Shown: positions 49,401 to 61,740 of the stretch, one piece after another
How positions within the stretch are numbered: the first letter of the stretch is position 1
How the letters are laid out: the number at the start of each line of letters is the position of its first letter
Assembly: GCF_014905175.1 (NCBI RefSeq)
Contig: NC_057788.1
Span: forward strand, 4,340,001 to 4,404,000
DNA length: 64,000 nt
Reading direction: 5' to 3'
Source of the DNA: Aphidius gifuensis
Lineage: Eukaryota; Arthropoda; Insecta; Hymenoptera; Braconidae
Program-made: the position numbers and the translations under genes
The notes under the pieces: model-generated
The model's input: the letters and a program-made list of their open reading frames with translations, nothing else
What the model was told of the DNA's origin: nothing
The model's database searches: none

Positions 49401-51881
49401 CTATTTAATTTCATCGCATCGATGTAAATGTAAAGCAAATTCGGGGCGAGAAAAATATAATTAAATTAATATTTAATTGAATTTTTATATTTTTTGTCAG
49501 ATACTGTACAATTTAATTGGGTTTTTGTTGAAAATAAATGCAGTCAGAGAAATCGGATCGTGACTTTGTGAGAGTAAGACTTTGGCCTCCTGGATATTTT
49601 ATACTCTACTTTGACTTTAGATATACCAGTTCTTTCACTTTCTTGATTGTATACGTATACTTGGATTGTCTAGGAATCAAGATGATGATCATTCATATTT
49701 TTATAATAAAAAAAAATAAATAAATAAATAATATTTATACAGTTTTATATACATGTTAAACTTAAAAATAAAAAAAAAATACAGATGAATATCGTTGCCT
49801 TGCCTGGGGGCTCTATACAAACCAAGGCCCTTTGCCTCTCTCGAAGGTCCCGAGATGACTCAATCTCATTATTATACTAGCTTGATTTTATACTGTTGCC
49901 TTTGCCACTATTACCACTATTATATATTTTATATATTTATAATTTAGAGAATCTCCACGTGTCTTTAAAAAATTTTAAATTAACTTTTTATTTTTCATTA
50001 TTTTGTGATATTTTTAAATTTATATTTTTATTATATTTAAAATAATAATCTAGTCTAATATGACATTGTTGATATAGTAATAATTTTGTGACAATGATAA
50101 ATTGAGATTGTAGAGATATCGGGATATATTAAAGTCTTTTTACAATACAAGCCAAGTGTCATTAGTAGTCTTCCAAGGTGTTTGTGCTGCCAGTTGTCCC
50201 TGACTGCGATTAGTTTGTATCATTCTACACACCAACAAGTAACAACTATACATAGTAGGCATATATTTACCTTTATATAATAACAATAATTAATATTATT
50301 ATTAATATTATGTATACACTGCAGCCTCAAGGTCAATATACAAATTTTGATAAGATAACAAATAACATAACAACAAGTCATAAACACATATATTTAATAT
50401 AAAAAAAAAAAAAATACTAAATATTATAAGTATTTATTTAATATTTGTACATATATTTAATACCTAATAGTTTTTTATTTTTTTTTTTAAATATTAAATT
50501 TACTTTAAACGCAAACGTATGCAAAAAAAAAAAATTATTGAAAAAAGTTTTTACATGTATTTATAGGTTTGCAGTTTTTGTTAATGAGTTAATGAGTATA
50601 TGTATGGGTGTTGAACAATCAAATAAAGGTTGTGTGAATCTCCGAGTACATTAACCCCTTGACGTTGTTTAAGCACCTAAGTATAGCGTGGTGTATGTAC
50701 AGTAGTTGTATAGTAGATTTTACTGATGGTCTACAATCAACTCAAGTCAAGTAAAAGTATTTGAATTTATTTTTTATGAAGGAGGGCTAACACTACTTCT
50801 TAAAAATTTCACATACACAGATGTATAAAAAATAAAATAATAAAACTTGGTGTTTTATCAAAAGAGTTAAAAGAAAAAAAAAAAAAAAAAAAGATTCAAT
50901 GATGGTAAACAATGAATGCTAGAACAAATTTAATTATACATATATATTGGTGTATATTTTTAAATGCAATGATGATGATGATGATGATGTGTGTTTGTGT
51001 CTTTTTATTTATGAACTTTCTCCGCGGTAAGCGAAAGTAAGAGGGCTTCGAACCGTGCACCCCTCCTTATCCTCCTCCTTTCCTTTTTTATTATTATTAC
51101 ATTTTTTTTTTTCTTTCTCCCCTCTGGCAAATTGACAGGGGTTAGCTAGAAAGTGGGAGGTAATGTTTAATTCCCCTCCTTTTTTTTTTGCATAAAAATA
51201 ATAATACTAAGAAATAAATAAATAAATAATATAAAATATACTGCTTTCTCTCCACTGAGGATTTAATATTCTATATAAAATAATAATATTAATGATAACA
51301 AAAAAAATAAAAATAAATAATTAACTAAAAAATTAATTATTGCTATAATTACATTTTATTTTTTTGTTGATTATTAAATTATTTTGTAGAATATTATTAT
51401 AATAGTTATTATTTTTTTTTTTCATTTAATTATTAAACAAGTAATGAAAATATAAAATAACCTTGGAGTTGATGAAGGTTGCGATTTAATAAACAAATTT
51501 TATATTATTAAACGCAATATAAATACATATTGAGTAATTACAACAATTTTTAAATATAAAACATAAATAAAACAATTAAATTATTTTGCTTGAAATTTAA
51601 TAATAAACACTCACTAAAAAGAAATTATTGCATAAAAATAATTTAAAAAGTTAAAAAATTTTTTAGAAACATCAACTTCCTGTTTAAATAATAATAACAA
51701 TAATAAATTGTTGTTAAATTTTACAGATAAATATTTAAAAATCACATACTTGGGATTATATTAAAAATATGATTGTTTTTTTATTATTTTTTTTTTCCAT
51801 TGTATACAATATGTAATAACAAACAAAAGAAAAATAAAAAAAAAAAAAAAATTAATTTTTATTATTGTAATATATTAAAAG
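37445..51881 (+). other. Gene-poor regulatory block upstream of E74
   Basis: 14.4 kb without a credible coding gene. Most is very AT-rich with poly-A/T runs, TATATA tracts and trinucleotide ATC/ATG runs. Compact islands of much higher GC are embedded at about 38340-38530, 39230-39480, 41003-41062, 42645-42745, 43090-43140, 43425-43510, 46330-46630, 48280-48425, 49795-49865 and 51020-51160. In an insect genome, such islands upstream of a developmental transcription factor are usually enhancers, promoters or non-coding first exons. Two ecdysone-receptor-like sites are at 44035-44047 and 47941-47955. Open frames here (for example on the minus strand at 46.2-46.6 kb) are low-complexity and overlap promoter-like DNA; I reject them as genes. 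Confidence 0.5.
46108..46150. repeat. (ATC)n microsatellite
   Basis: Long run of CATCAT with one interruption. Read from the minus strand it would encode Asp repeats, but there is no gene around it. Similar short runs are at 38200-38220, 40586-40607, 43284-43306 and 50969-50990. Confidence 0.85.
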
Positions 51882-54800
51882 TCAATTGACTTTAATGATG
51901 ACAGCAACTTGTTCGCCTCTCAACAAAATCTGTGGCACGTGTCTTTCCAAGGTCTCAGTTTTTTCGTTACACTCTTTCACGATAACCTTCGGTGTGTCCT
52001 CCTCGATTGCCTTAAATTTTGCTGCAATACCTAAATAATAATAATTGCTTTTATTTTTAATCAAAACAAAAAAAAAAAAAATATTATTCCACTTCAATAG
52101 AAATAAAAAATAATAATAGCATGAGGTCATTGACATTGTCTTGAATTATTATTGAGGAAAAGCGTGCGAATTAAAGTAGAATAGAATTGGCTCTTATACA
52201 TATTACATATATGTTGAAAAGAGGGAAAAAAAAAAATATAAAAAGCAAAATGTTCGACTGTTGGCACACGTGTATATATATACTTTTCACTATACTAGCT
52301 GGAAAAATCGATGAAACACGCAAGTTATAAAAGCATAAAAAAAAAAAAAAGAAAAAAAAATATAAGAGAGGGTAGATGAATGCCTCACTTCAAGGTCGCA
52401 AGCACTCGTGGCCACCCCCAAGAGACCTGCCTCGTATCAATGACCCCTCGACCTTATGTACTCCTTCCTTCCTTCCTTCTTATCATTACACAAATTCGCA
52501 ATGTGCGCCAGTAGGCCAATGAACTTTTCCCTTATACTAATAAATAATAATCCAAGTATTATATTTTTATTTAATTTTTCATTTATCAATAATTTAAATA
52601 GAAAAAAAAATCAATACATGAAAAAATCTGTGTTAAAATATTTTATAGAATTTTCGATTTATTTTCTTTATTATATTTAAAGAAATAAGGAAAAGAGGGT
52701 GTGATATAACCAGAGACATCTCAAGGGTCGAAGCCTTCTTTGCTCGGAAGTGTTGTTGGAGCAAGGACCGGCCTTGACTATGTATATTATGTACTCATGT
52801 ACGCGGTTGCGCCACATTCGATAGGAGGTCCACGTGCCCTCACGTTTGCCTCTTTTTATTTATTATTTAATTCATTTTTTTTGCTTCATTTTTTAAACTA
52901 TATATACCTACTGTAACAAGTAATTTTTTCTATATAATTCTGTTATGCTCTTGTCACTATGTAAAACACTTGTCATAAAGACAAGATTAAATTTAGATTT
53001 TTAAATTGTTATTTTAAATTTGGTGATTTAATTTTGAGATAGCAGGTCTGTTAAAAAAATATAAAAATTGAATATTTAGTCCAAGGCTAGTTGGTAATCA
53101 AAATGAAAAAAAATAAATATTTTACTATACGAAAATATATATGTATATCAATATTTGAACTAGAGGTTCTTTCTTCTTACTAAATATTATTATAAAATTA
53201 TTCAAAAAATAATATTACATGGGTAATATATTGCTGATATTCTTTGACAATTAAAGTGAGAAAAAAATTGATTTATAAATTGATTATTACCAAGTGCTGG
53301 TGCTTTTCTTTTAATTTTTCTAGTCCACACTTCGGTACAATCTTCCAGTGCCAAGTTCCAATGCTTATCAAATGCAGCAACATAAGCCTCAATATATCCT
53401 CTAATTCCCCTCGCATTCCTCGTTAAAACCTTAATTAAAAAAAAGAAAAAAAAAAAATTAATACATAATTATTTTATTAAAACAAATAATCATTATTATT
53501 TTATTGTATTTTTTTTTTTTTTCTTTTGATTTGCAATAATTCAAGGATTGTATTTGCAATTACAATTAAATGAGTTTGTATATTATTGTTGTATGTGTGT
53601 CTGCATGTCCGGAGATATCAGGGTGATATACCCGGAAGTATTTTATCAATGGTAAATAAAATGTAAATAGTGCTCAACTAGACTATAGTCTGAAGGCTCA
53701 ACTCAATGTTCCAGCACTGATGATGATTATAATTAAAACGAGTCATTCAAGTCCTCGATACTCAGTACTAATAAGTCGAAGATTAACAAAATCAAATGAC
53801 AAATTATAAAATAAAATATAATTGAGGGACAAGTACTAATAATATTATCAATAGACGAATTTTTATTATCATATTATATCATGGTAAATATACTTAAAAT
53901 GTATATTTGTAAATATATTTTGATATTTTGTCATTGCTAGCCAACTGACTGATCATATGATCAGTGTTTTCTATATTATACAGTGATAGTTTAATGGGTC
54001 ATAACCTCGTCGTCGTCGACAGTATTATAAAGTAGCCTTGAATCACAAGGCCAAGCTGAATGTCACGATTAACTGCTCTCTGGTTTTTTATTTTTTTATT
54101 CATTTTTTTTTTTCTCTTTTTAATTCTATTGGTGACGAAAAATTTATAATTATTAATACAATATATAAAAAAGTATTAATTTATTTATTTTATGAATAAT
54201 ATATAAATGGTGCTATTATTATTTTTTATATTTAAAAAAATAAATGAAATTGATTGACATAGACAAAATGAGGAAAAAAGAAAACATTAGATATGTGTAA
54301 TATTATTTTATGTTGAAGGTCAATCATAAGTGGCTGATGTATGTAGTTTAATACATTGATAATCTTATCGTTTGTTAAAATATTTTACAGATTATATTAT
54401 TTATTTTTAATTTAACCTATTCAATAAAATAATGGGAAATAGTTAATCACCTGGATGACCTTAGTACTGAAATTATTTTTATATACAAATAAAAAAAATA
54501 TTCTGACAAGGAAACATATTTCAATTTTCATTATATATTATTTGTGTAAAATAAATAGAGGAAAATAATATATATATATGCTTACAATGCATGCCACATT
54601 ATAGAAGGTCAGCAGCAATAAAAATTTATATATATTTAAAATTTATTCTTTCGTTTCCGACTTTTTTTTTTTTTTTCATATAGTTGTAAATATTATGTAA
54701 AAAAAAAAAAAAATTAGCAATTAAATTTACAATATAGCCAGATATTGATCTTGATATAATTTTTTTTTCAATACATAAAAAATAGTAATTTATTAATAAC

Positions 54801-57800
54801 AATGGAGCCAAAACGAATAAGGATTTTAATAGTAATTAATTTTACTTTGGTCATTTGAATAATTAATTTAGATCTTTTCGCAAAAAAAAAGAAATTAATA
54901 GATGATATTATTTATAATAAATATATATAGGCTTAGTCAAAAAAAGAAAAAAAAGCTCAACGTCAAAGACTCGTACGTTTTTCGTTGACGCGAGGTGTTG
55001 TCATGACAACGAATGTTGACCTGAAAGCTCCTGGCATTATTTTGTCTCTTTCTTGAATAAAGCGAGCTTTTACACGCGTTTAGAAAATATGTCAGGCGCG
55101 TGTACATTTTTTTCGTCTTCCATTTATAAAACTGCCTTGATACGTAATTTTTTAAATATAATATAAATTATTAAAATAATAAACATGCCTTGATTTTGGT
55201 TTTCATTTGCATGCAATTGAAAAGCAATTGAAGTGGTCCATCTATATTTTCCATTTTTGCCAAAACATTTCGATTTGAATTTATCCGATGAACTGGTCTT
55301 TTACACTCGACAGGTTCTGAAAAATAAAATAATAAATTAATTAGTAATTAACGTAATTATAAAGCTCAACAATTACGTTAATTTTTTTTTGCATTGTTTT
55401 TTTTTTTTTTTCTTCAAGGATTTTCACAACTTATTATAATAAAATAAAAAAATATTAAGAATGTATAGCTATACAGTATAAAGTCTAGGAAGTTATTCAA
55501 ATATCCATAAAAATATATTTTTTTATATTTTTATTTTTGCCAATAATATTTTACAAGTTAAAAAATAAATAATAAAATAAATTCCAAAGTCAAGAAGGTG
55601 TGACGCATTTTCACAATATAATATATGCAGTTCTAATATATAGATTGTTTTATATATATTTATGATAAATTATTAATTCCATAAATCGTATCGAATTTAA
55701 CATTTCATGCGATGATGAATTTTTTAGGGGCGTGAGATTAGTAATATGATGAAGCGTGCCAATTGACTTTCTCCAATAAGTAACTTTCATTTAGCCAAAG
55801 TAAATTGAAAGGGGCATATTCTTGTCGTCGTCGTCGTCGTCGACGTTAACGCTGACGTCGACGTCGACAATTTATATCGAGAAAGAGAGAGAATTCTTGT
55901 TCAGTTGTCTACAAGTTTACAACCTTCTCTTTTTTTTTTCCTTTCCACAATTTTTTTGCTTTTTTTATCTAATTTTTATTTCACCTTTCTTTACAATTCA
56001 ACATGTTGTTGTGTATAAAGGTACTTTCACTATCTCCAGATCTGATTCCAAGTGAAAAAAATAATAAAATTTATAAAGCAAATTTTGCACACACTCGCAT
56101 ACAATCTCGCTGTTCATCATTAATAATTTATTTATTTATTTTTTAAACAATAACAATACTTTTTGATTTTTCTTACTATTTTTTATTTTATTTTTAAATT
56201 TCTCTTATGAAATTTATAATTTTTTATATATTTTTTTTTATTCACCTTAATATTTTTAAGTGATTGATTTAAAAAAAAACAAATTTGAATTTTTTTAAAA
56301 CTTGATAAGATGTTATCTTTTGAATGTTTTTGTTGTCGTGGTACCTCAATGTAAATCTACTTCATGTTTATATTTCCACTTTTCTCAAACACACATACAT
56401 TTTTCAGTGACTTTATATAAAATATAATATATACTGTAGCAAGAAATGCAACTATTCGAGAAAGCTTTAAAATATATATTCGCGCATCTCTTGGGTATAT
56501 AAAGAAAACCGTTAGTTTTGAGCGTGCAAGTGTGAGAAAGAAAAAAAAAAATAAATAAAAAAGACATATAAAATTTTACTCTATGCATTCCTCTTGCTTT
56601 TGCTCTTGCTACTATTATTTTTTATCTAAAAATTTATCAAGTTTAAATATACATAGATGAAAAAAAAAAATAGAATGAATAAATTTTTCAATTTTTTTTT
56701 TACATAGATAAATTTTTTTTCTTGATATTTTCAAAATTAAAAATTAAAAAATAAATAATATAATTAATTATTATAAATTAACAAGCCAATGTTATACACC
56801 TTGATACTTGATGAAAAAATGAAAGCCTAAAAATAGTATAAAACATAAAAATAATGAGCTGCTAATAAATATGTATGTATACATATTAAACCCGCGGATG
56901 ATCCCCAGGTTGAGTTGCGCTGAGTTCAACGTCCTCTTGCGGACAGCGCACCCAAGAAAAATGAGCAAGCAAGCAAGCTAGTATAAGCACCAACCATCAC
57001 CATCATCACCAACACCACCACGACCACCATTACGTCAGTAGATATTTTTCGCATATACATAAGGCTATCTCAGTCACTTGCATTTGCTTATAATGCACTG
57101 TAGGTACTGTTACTTTTTCAACGACAAGAGCAACAAGCCCTTGAATGCAATTCTCATTTATTACCTATATTATAATACTATACCTACTTGTTCATGCCTC
57201 CAACAAAAACAGCATGAAAAAAAAATCAAAAAATACTATCAAACATTCAAATGATATTACACAATAATCAATAACAAATAAATAAAAATTACTATTTTAA
57301 TAATAAAATATCAAGACAATTAAATGTAAATTAGAAAATTGTAATAGTAAAAGATGAATTGATATGATACATAGCAAATAGTAAAAATATAAATGAAAAA
57401 AAAAAAAAAGTGTAGAAAGAAAAAATAAATGATGAGACTCGCTAAGTCAAATTGGTCGACGATGTGATAGCTATCTGGCGCGTTGAGATAGGTCGCGATC
57501 ACTACCAGAGAATTTTGTGAATTTAGTTCATGAAGCAGACAAAAAAGAGAGAAAGAAAGAGGATAACGCATTGCGTTAATAATAACAACAACAAGTGCCA
57601 ATAAAATAGCGGAAATCATGTCTTCAACTTCCGTTCTTGAATATATTACAACTTGAATAAAATTGAAATTGAGGAAAAATAAATTAATATAATAATATTT
57701 GATATATGCGAATGAATGAATGAGTGAATGAATAGTACTACATGTATATATTAACAACAAAATCATTGCGTAATAATATATCAACTCAGTTAAACAGTCA

Positions 57801-60236
57801 ATATCGTGAAACACGTGGAAATTAATTATTTTTAAAATTTATTGTTTTTTCACATTATTTATATTATAAATTTATCGATTTGCAAAATTATATATGCAGT
57901 GATAAAGTGTATTTTTTTATTTATTTCATATTTATTGTCTTGTTTTAAAATAATCATAAAATGATTTAAACAAAGTATCGAATATGTGCAGCTTGAGGTC
58001 GACGCCCGGGCGCAACAAGTGCCCTGTGTTGACTTGTTCACTTTACGTCTCGTATAACGCCCAGTTTTTATAAAAAAAAAAAAATCTTATTTCACCTAAA
58101 ATAACTACGTTATTATTTGTTGCAAGTTTTTAAAAAAATTTAAACTTCAAAGAAAGATACACCAAATTTATAATGATCATTTTGCGTCCTTAAGATATAT
58201 TTAATTTTTCACTTAAAAATAATGATGTGTCGTTTTTTTTTTTAATTGACAGAAAAAAAAATATATCTTTATAGAAGATATTATAATGAATGCATGCGAA
58301 ATCTATCTAATCTATATAACAATGAAATTGATGTTGCATAAAGATATAAAAAAATGTAATTATACATTAAAATAAAATATAATTGAATTTTTTTTTTTTT
58401 TTTTTACATAGACAATTACATGTTTATATATAAAACAAGTTGAAAATTTAGTGCAGTAAAAAGAGAGGGGTTGTAGTTGTTATCTTTGTTGGTTTGCTTG
58501 CTTGCTTGTTGTCGAGGTCGATGTCCGGATGCAACAAGTGTTGCACTCACCATATTATTATATTCCGATTTGCTATGTATTTCAAGTATTTTCTCATCTT
58601 CTTCAACTGTTTGTTGTTCGCAAGTAAAAAGTGAAAATTCAATAGAAGAAAAAAAAATAAATACAAAGTGTACATAATATAAAAACTAATAAGAAATGAA
58701 AATAAAAAAAAATAAAATAAAACGTGTAAGACAGAAAAAGAGAGATGACTTTGGCACAGACTTTGGCCGTGTCCGTGTACATAATATAAAAACTGCACTG
58801 GGTCAGGGATTTGTGATTTATCGACTGCCTCAAGAGATATACCAATTGATATATATTTTTTTTTACTTTTATTATTATATTTATCACAATACAATCATCA
58901 TGACATTTAGCTTTCTTTTAATGATAACAGCAAAGCCAATAATAAGCTATCAAAATAATATTACACAATAATTATCAACTAATTTTTAATATTTGTTTTT
59001 TTTTTTTCAAATAAAAATTCAAATGTTGTCTTTCTTGTATAATGAATAGTAATGAATATTAATATTTATTTATATACGTGTATATATTTGTGTTTAACCT
59101 TGATAAATTATTTATTTATTTATTCATTCATTCAAATTTGCTATGATAACCTTGTGCGTTGCGGAAGAATAAGGTGAACTGCGTGCAAGTGCAACATTGA
59201 CAAACCGAAAACAATTGATTTTCCATGTACGTTCATTGACGCATATCAGGAGGTCAATTTCCAAATAGTAATATTCAAAAATATTACTACTATCTTGGCT
59301 TTTTGGTTCTGTATAAATTATTTAATAAAAGATCGTTTTGAGTAATGTAATCTTTGCGGAATCATTTAAGTTTACCTTGATATTTGTGTCGTAATTCAAG
59401 CCAGCTATAATAATATCATCTAGATGATAGTCAATAGCAATTTTATCGTTGATTATATATACATCTATACAAATAGTACACAAGGTCATGATGCCATCAA
59501 GTTTAAATCGTCACAAAATAATATATATAGATTTTTTTTTATTTATCAATGCTGTTATTATTAATAAATTCAAAAAAAAAATAAAAAAAAAATTAAACAA
59601 TGCATTTTCACATAATTATTGTTCTGCAGTAATAATACAATATACTCGGATTGATAAAATGGCATTATTATTTTTTAAATAATATAACAACAATTGAAAT
59701 TATTTTTTTTTTTAAATTTCAAAATGGCTACTTTAGCGGCATCTGTCGACGCGGGCGAATAATAAAAACACTAGCCTAACCTAGGGCTCGTTAATTTTAC
59801 AAGATCAAAACACTGTGTGTGTGTGTGTGTTGTGTGTACAATGGACATGCAACATGTGACATTATTTTTAAGTGAATAAATAATTAAATATAAAAATAAA
59901 TATAATTATTATTAAACTCACGTTGATGAGGCAAAAATCTTCGCGTAGGCACACTCTTGACAGCTGCATCTTTTGAGGTTTTTTTGTTGCTATTATTATT
60001 CTGAAAAAATCATGGAGAAATTTATTTTTGTGGTAAATATATATTAGTTATTTTTTAATACGTACTTTATGTAAATTTTCATTTAATACAGAGTCGTATT
60101 TATTTATGTTATCATAAATTGGTGCTTCGGGTATTGGAATTTTATATTTTGATGAATATAAGGCTTTTAATGAATCAAATTGTGAATTTGATGCATCAGT
60201 ACTTTCGTCAGATGAACTGTTGTTTAGGTCAGCCAT
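51882..60236 (-). CDS. Lsm11: U7 snRNP Sm-like protein Lsm11
   Basis: Lsm11 forms the U7 snRNP Sm ring with Lsm10 and recruits FLASH for 3'-end cleavage of replication-dependent histone mRNAs. Exons 60236-60066, 60000-59922, 55316-55189, 53429-53291 and 52030-51882 give 221 residues. The N-terminal FLASH-binding region is visible: SQFDSLKALYSSKYKIPIPE then APIYDNINKYDS (family: FDPLxALY...). Exon 2 ends RRFLPHQ. The split Sm domain reads NVLAKMENIDGPLQLLFNCM, KIKVLTRNARGIRGYIEAYV and AAFDKHWNLALEDCTEV, and after a short linker RHVPQILLRGEQVAVIIKV (Sm2). The intron after exon 3 starts GC, not GT (55188-55187); only this joint keeps the Sm domain continuous (KTKIK|VLTRN). ATG 60236 is preferred over 60251. 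Introns of 4.6, 1.8 and 1.3 kb are far longer than elsewhere in the window. Confidence 0.88.
55824..55868. repeat. (GTC/GAC)n CpG-rich microsatellite
   Basis: TCG trinucleotides run into a GACGTT/GACGTC stretch inside an Lsm11 intron. This is conspicuous because CpG is otherwise rare in the AT-rich background. Confidence 0.85.
59813..59838. repeat. (TG)n microsatellite
   Basis: Dinucleotide TG run inside Lsm11 intron 2, close to exon 2. No function is implied. Confidence 0.85.
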
Positions 60237-60334
60237 GATGGAAACTGTCATAAAAAATAATAAAAATAATAATCATTTATCAAAAGCGCGCCAAATATAT
60301 TAATTGATATACAATTAAAATTAAAAATTTACAT

Positions 60335-60365
<31 letters not shown>

Positions 60366-60897
60366 TAAATACGGGTACCATGATTTTTCTTATCTCATTT
60401 ATTTATCATCATAATTTGAATTAATAAATTAGAAAAAAAGTGAGAATATGATATATTATAAATAGAGGATATTAACCTCTAGTTTAAAAAGTGAAAAATA
60501 AAACTTTCTTTGGCGCAATGTTGGAAGATTACGTAAATTAAAATATAAAAGTAGAAGCTAGTGCATAGAAATCCAGCTACTATTATAAATGAAGCCGAGG
60601 TTACGCTCACAGGAAGTGAAACAGCCTGAAAACAGAAAGAAAGTTTTCACTTTAAGTTTTCACTTTCATGAAAATTACTCTTGCAAATTTATAAATAAAT
60701 AAAAAAACGTGTATAAATTCTCTTTTTCTCTCTCTCTATAATAATAATGTGTTTGATTGCAATTTAAAGTATTAATTTTAAATATATACATGCATCCATC
60801 ATCATCATCATCATCATCAACAGATTGATACAGAATATCATTATCTCCAGCTGATTAAATGATATAATATTAATATATTTTAATTTTAATTTTTCAG
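60237..60897. promoter_or_regulatory. Lsm11 promoter region and E74 intron end
   Basis: This holds an E2F-like TTTGGCGCGC on the minus strand at 60286-60295, 50 bp before the Lsm11 ATG, and another TTTGGCGC on the plus strand at 60509-60516. A TTTA tetranucleotide tract is at 60333-60366 and CATCAT repeats are near 60797-60818. A strong acceptor (TTTTTCAG) for the next E74 exon is at 60890-60897. Confidence 0.5.
60333..60366. repeat. (TTTA)n microsatellite
   Basis: About eight uninterrupted ATTT units. A similar tract occurs at 3281-3313 in a CSE1 intron. Confidence 0.9.
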
Positions 60898-61740
60898 GGC
60901 ATTATTGAATCAATAAAAACAAGGATTCATCATATTGTACTGTGGTTTTGGATGTTAGCTGTTGCGGGGGTGGCTAAAAAAGCCCCACCGCCAGGTACGG
61001 GTCTCGATGCCGGTCCCTGTATCACAAACCCTTACGCTCACCTCCAGTTTGATACCCAAGGAGGAATCAACAATGCCCTTTATAGATGACGAGTTACTTT
61101 GGTGTCCTGATAATGATGGAAAAATGGTTGATCTAACACAATGTCTTCAGGTTAGTGCGTTTCATTGAGACAGCATTTTTTATTAATTTAATTTATCTCA
61201 AATGAATTCATTAATTGTTTATTATTTTTTTTCTTTTTTTTTCAACTTAAATACATCGATCTATTAGGAAAATGGCACAGGACAATCAGTTGAATTTTCA
61301 TCAATGGATTTAAGTGCTCTGGTTGGTGCACCATCTGAGACACCACAAAATGTACCTGTTAGAGATGATAATGGTGATATGTCTAGTGTCAATGAAGACA
61401 CACTTCAATCATTTGATACACTTGACACATTTTTACGAGAATTACAAGCTGATTTGGCTGAAGCAAGTCAACCAACATCAACAACATCAACAACAATTAA
61501 TAATAATATTTCTTGTCGAAGGCAAATGAGATATAACATTGCTGCTGCAAATCCACTATTAGCAGGTAAATTAAAATTATTACAAGTAATCAAAATAACA
61601 TCTTAAATATCTAAACTATTTAATTTTTAAAATAGAAAAATTAGCAGCACCATCATCACAAATATCACCATCATCTTTAAATTCTTATTCTGCAAGAGCT
61701 GAAATTAAAACAGAAAACATCATGACTGGATCCAGTAAAG
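60898..61740 (+). CDS. Eip74EF: E74A (ecdysone-induced ETS factor), N-terminal exons, continues past window
   Basis: E74 is an ecdysone primary-response ETS transcription factor; the A isoform has its own N-terminus. Exon 60898-61150 carries 5' leader and the start codon at 61073: MPFIDDELLWCPDNDGKMVD, very close to the Drosophila E74A start (MPFIDDALLWCPDNDG). Coding continues in 61268-61565 (ENGTGQSVEFSSMDLSALVG..., FDTLDTFLRELQADLAEAS, then RRQMRYNIAAANPLLA) and 61636-61740 (EKLAAPSSQISPSSLNSY, ending TGSSKG), 160 residues so far, phase 1 at the last donor (61741). The acidic, Ser/Thr-rich part is the transactivation region; the ETS domain must lie beyond the window. ATG 61073 has the better context (A at -3); an in-frame ATG at 61007 would add 22 residues. 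Exon 60898 begins with a splice acceptor, so the transcript starts further upstream. Confidence 0.92.
60952..61089 (+). other. Upstream ORF overlapping the E74A start
   Basis: A 45-codon ORF, beginning MLAVAGVAKKAPPPGTGLDA, lies in the leader in a different frame and ends 14 bases past the E74A ATG. The underlying DNA (about 60960-61072) is far more GC-rich than its surroundings. It should lower initiation at 61073 unless skipped or followed by re-initiation. Translation is not shown. Confidence 0.5.

Noticed and set aside
57320..57814. 164-codon minus-strand ORF in Lsm11 intron 2
   Set aside because: Phe/Ile/Tyr-rich translation of AT-rich DNA that mimics membrane protein; no conserved motif.
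60962..61072. N-terminal extension of E74A from an upstream in-frame start
   Set aside because: The first in-frame codon would be TTG; the ATG at 61007 has poor context, and the Drosophila protein also begins MPFIDD.
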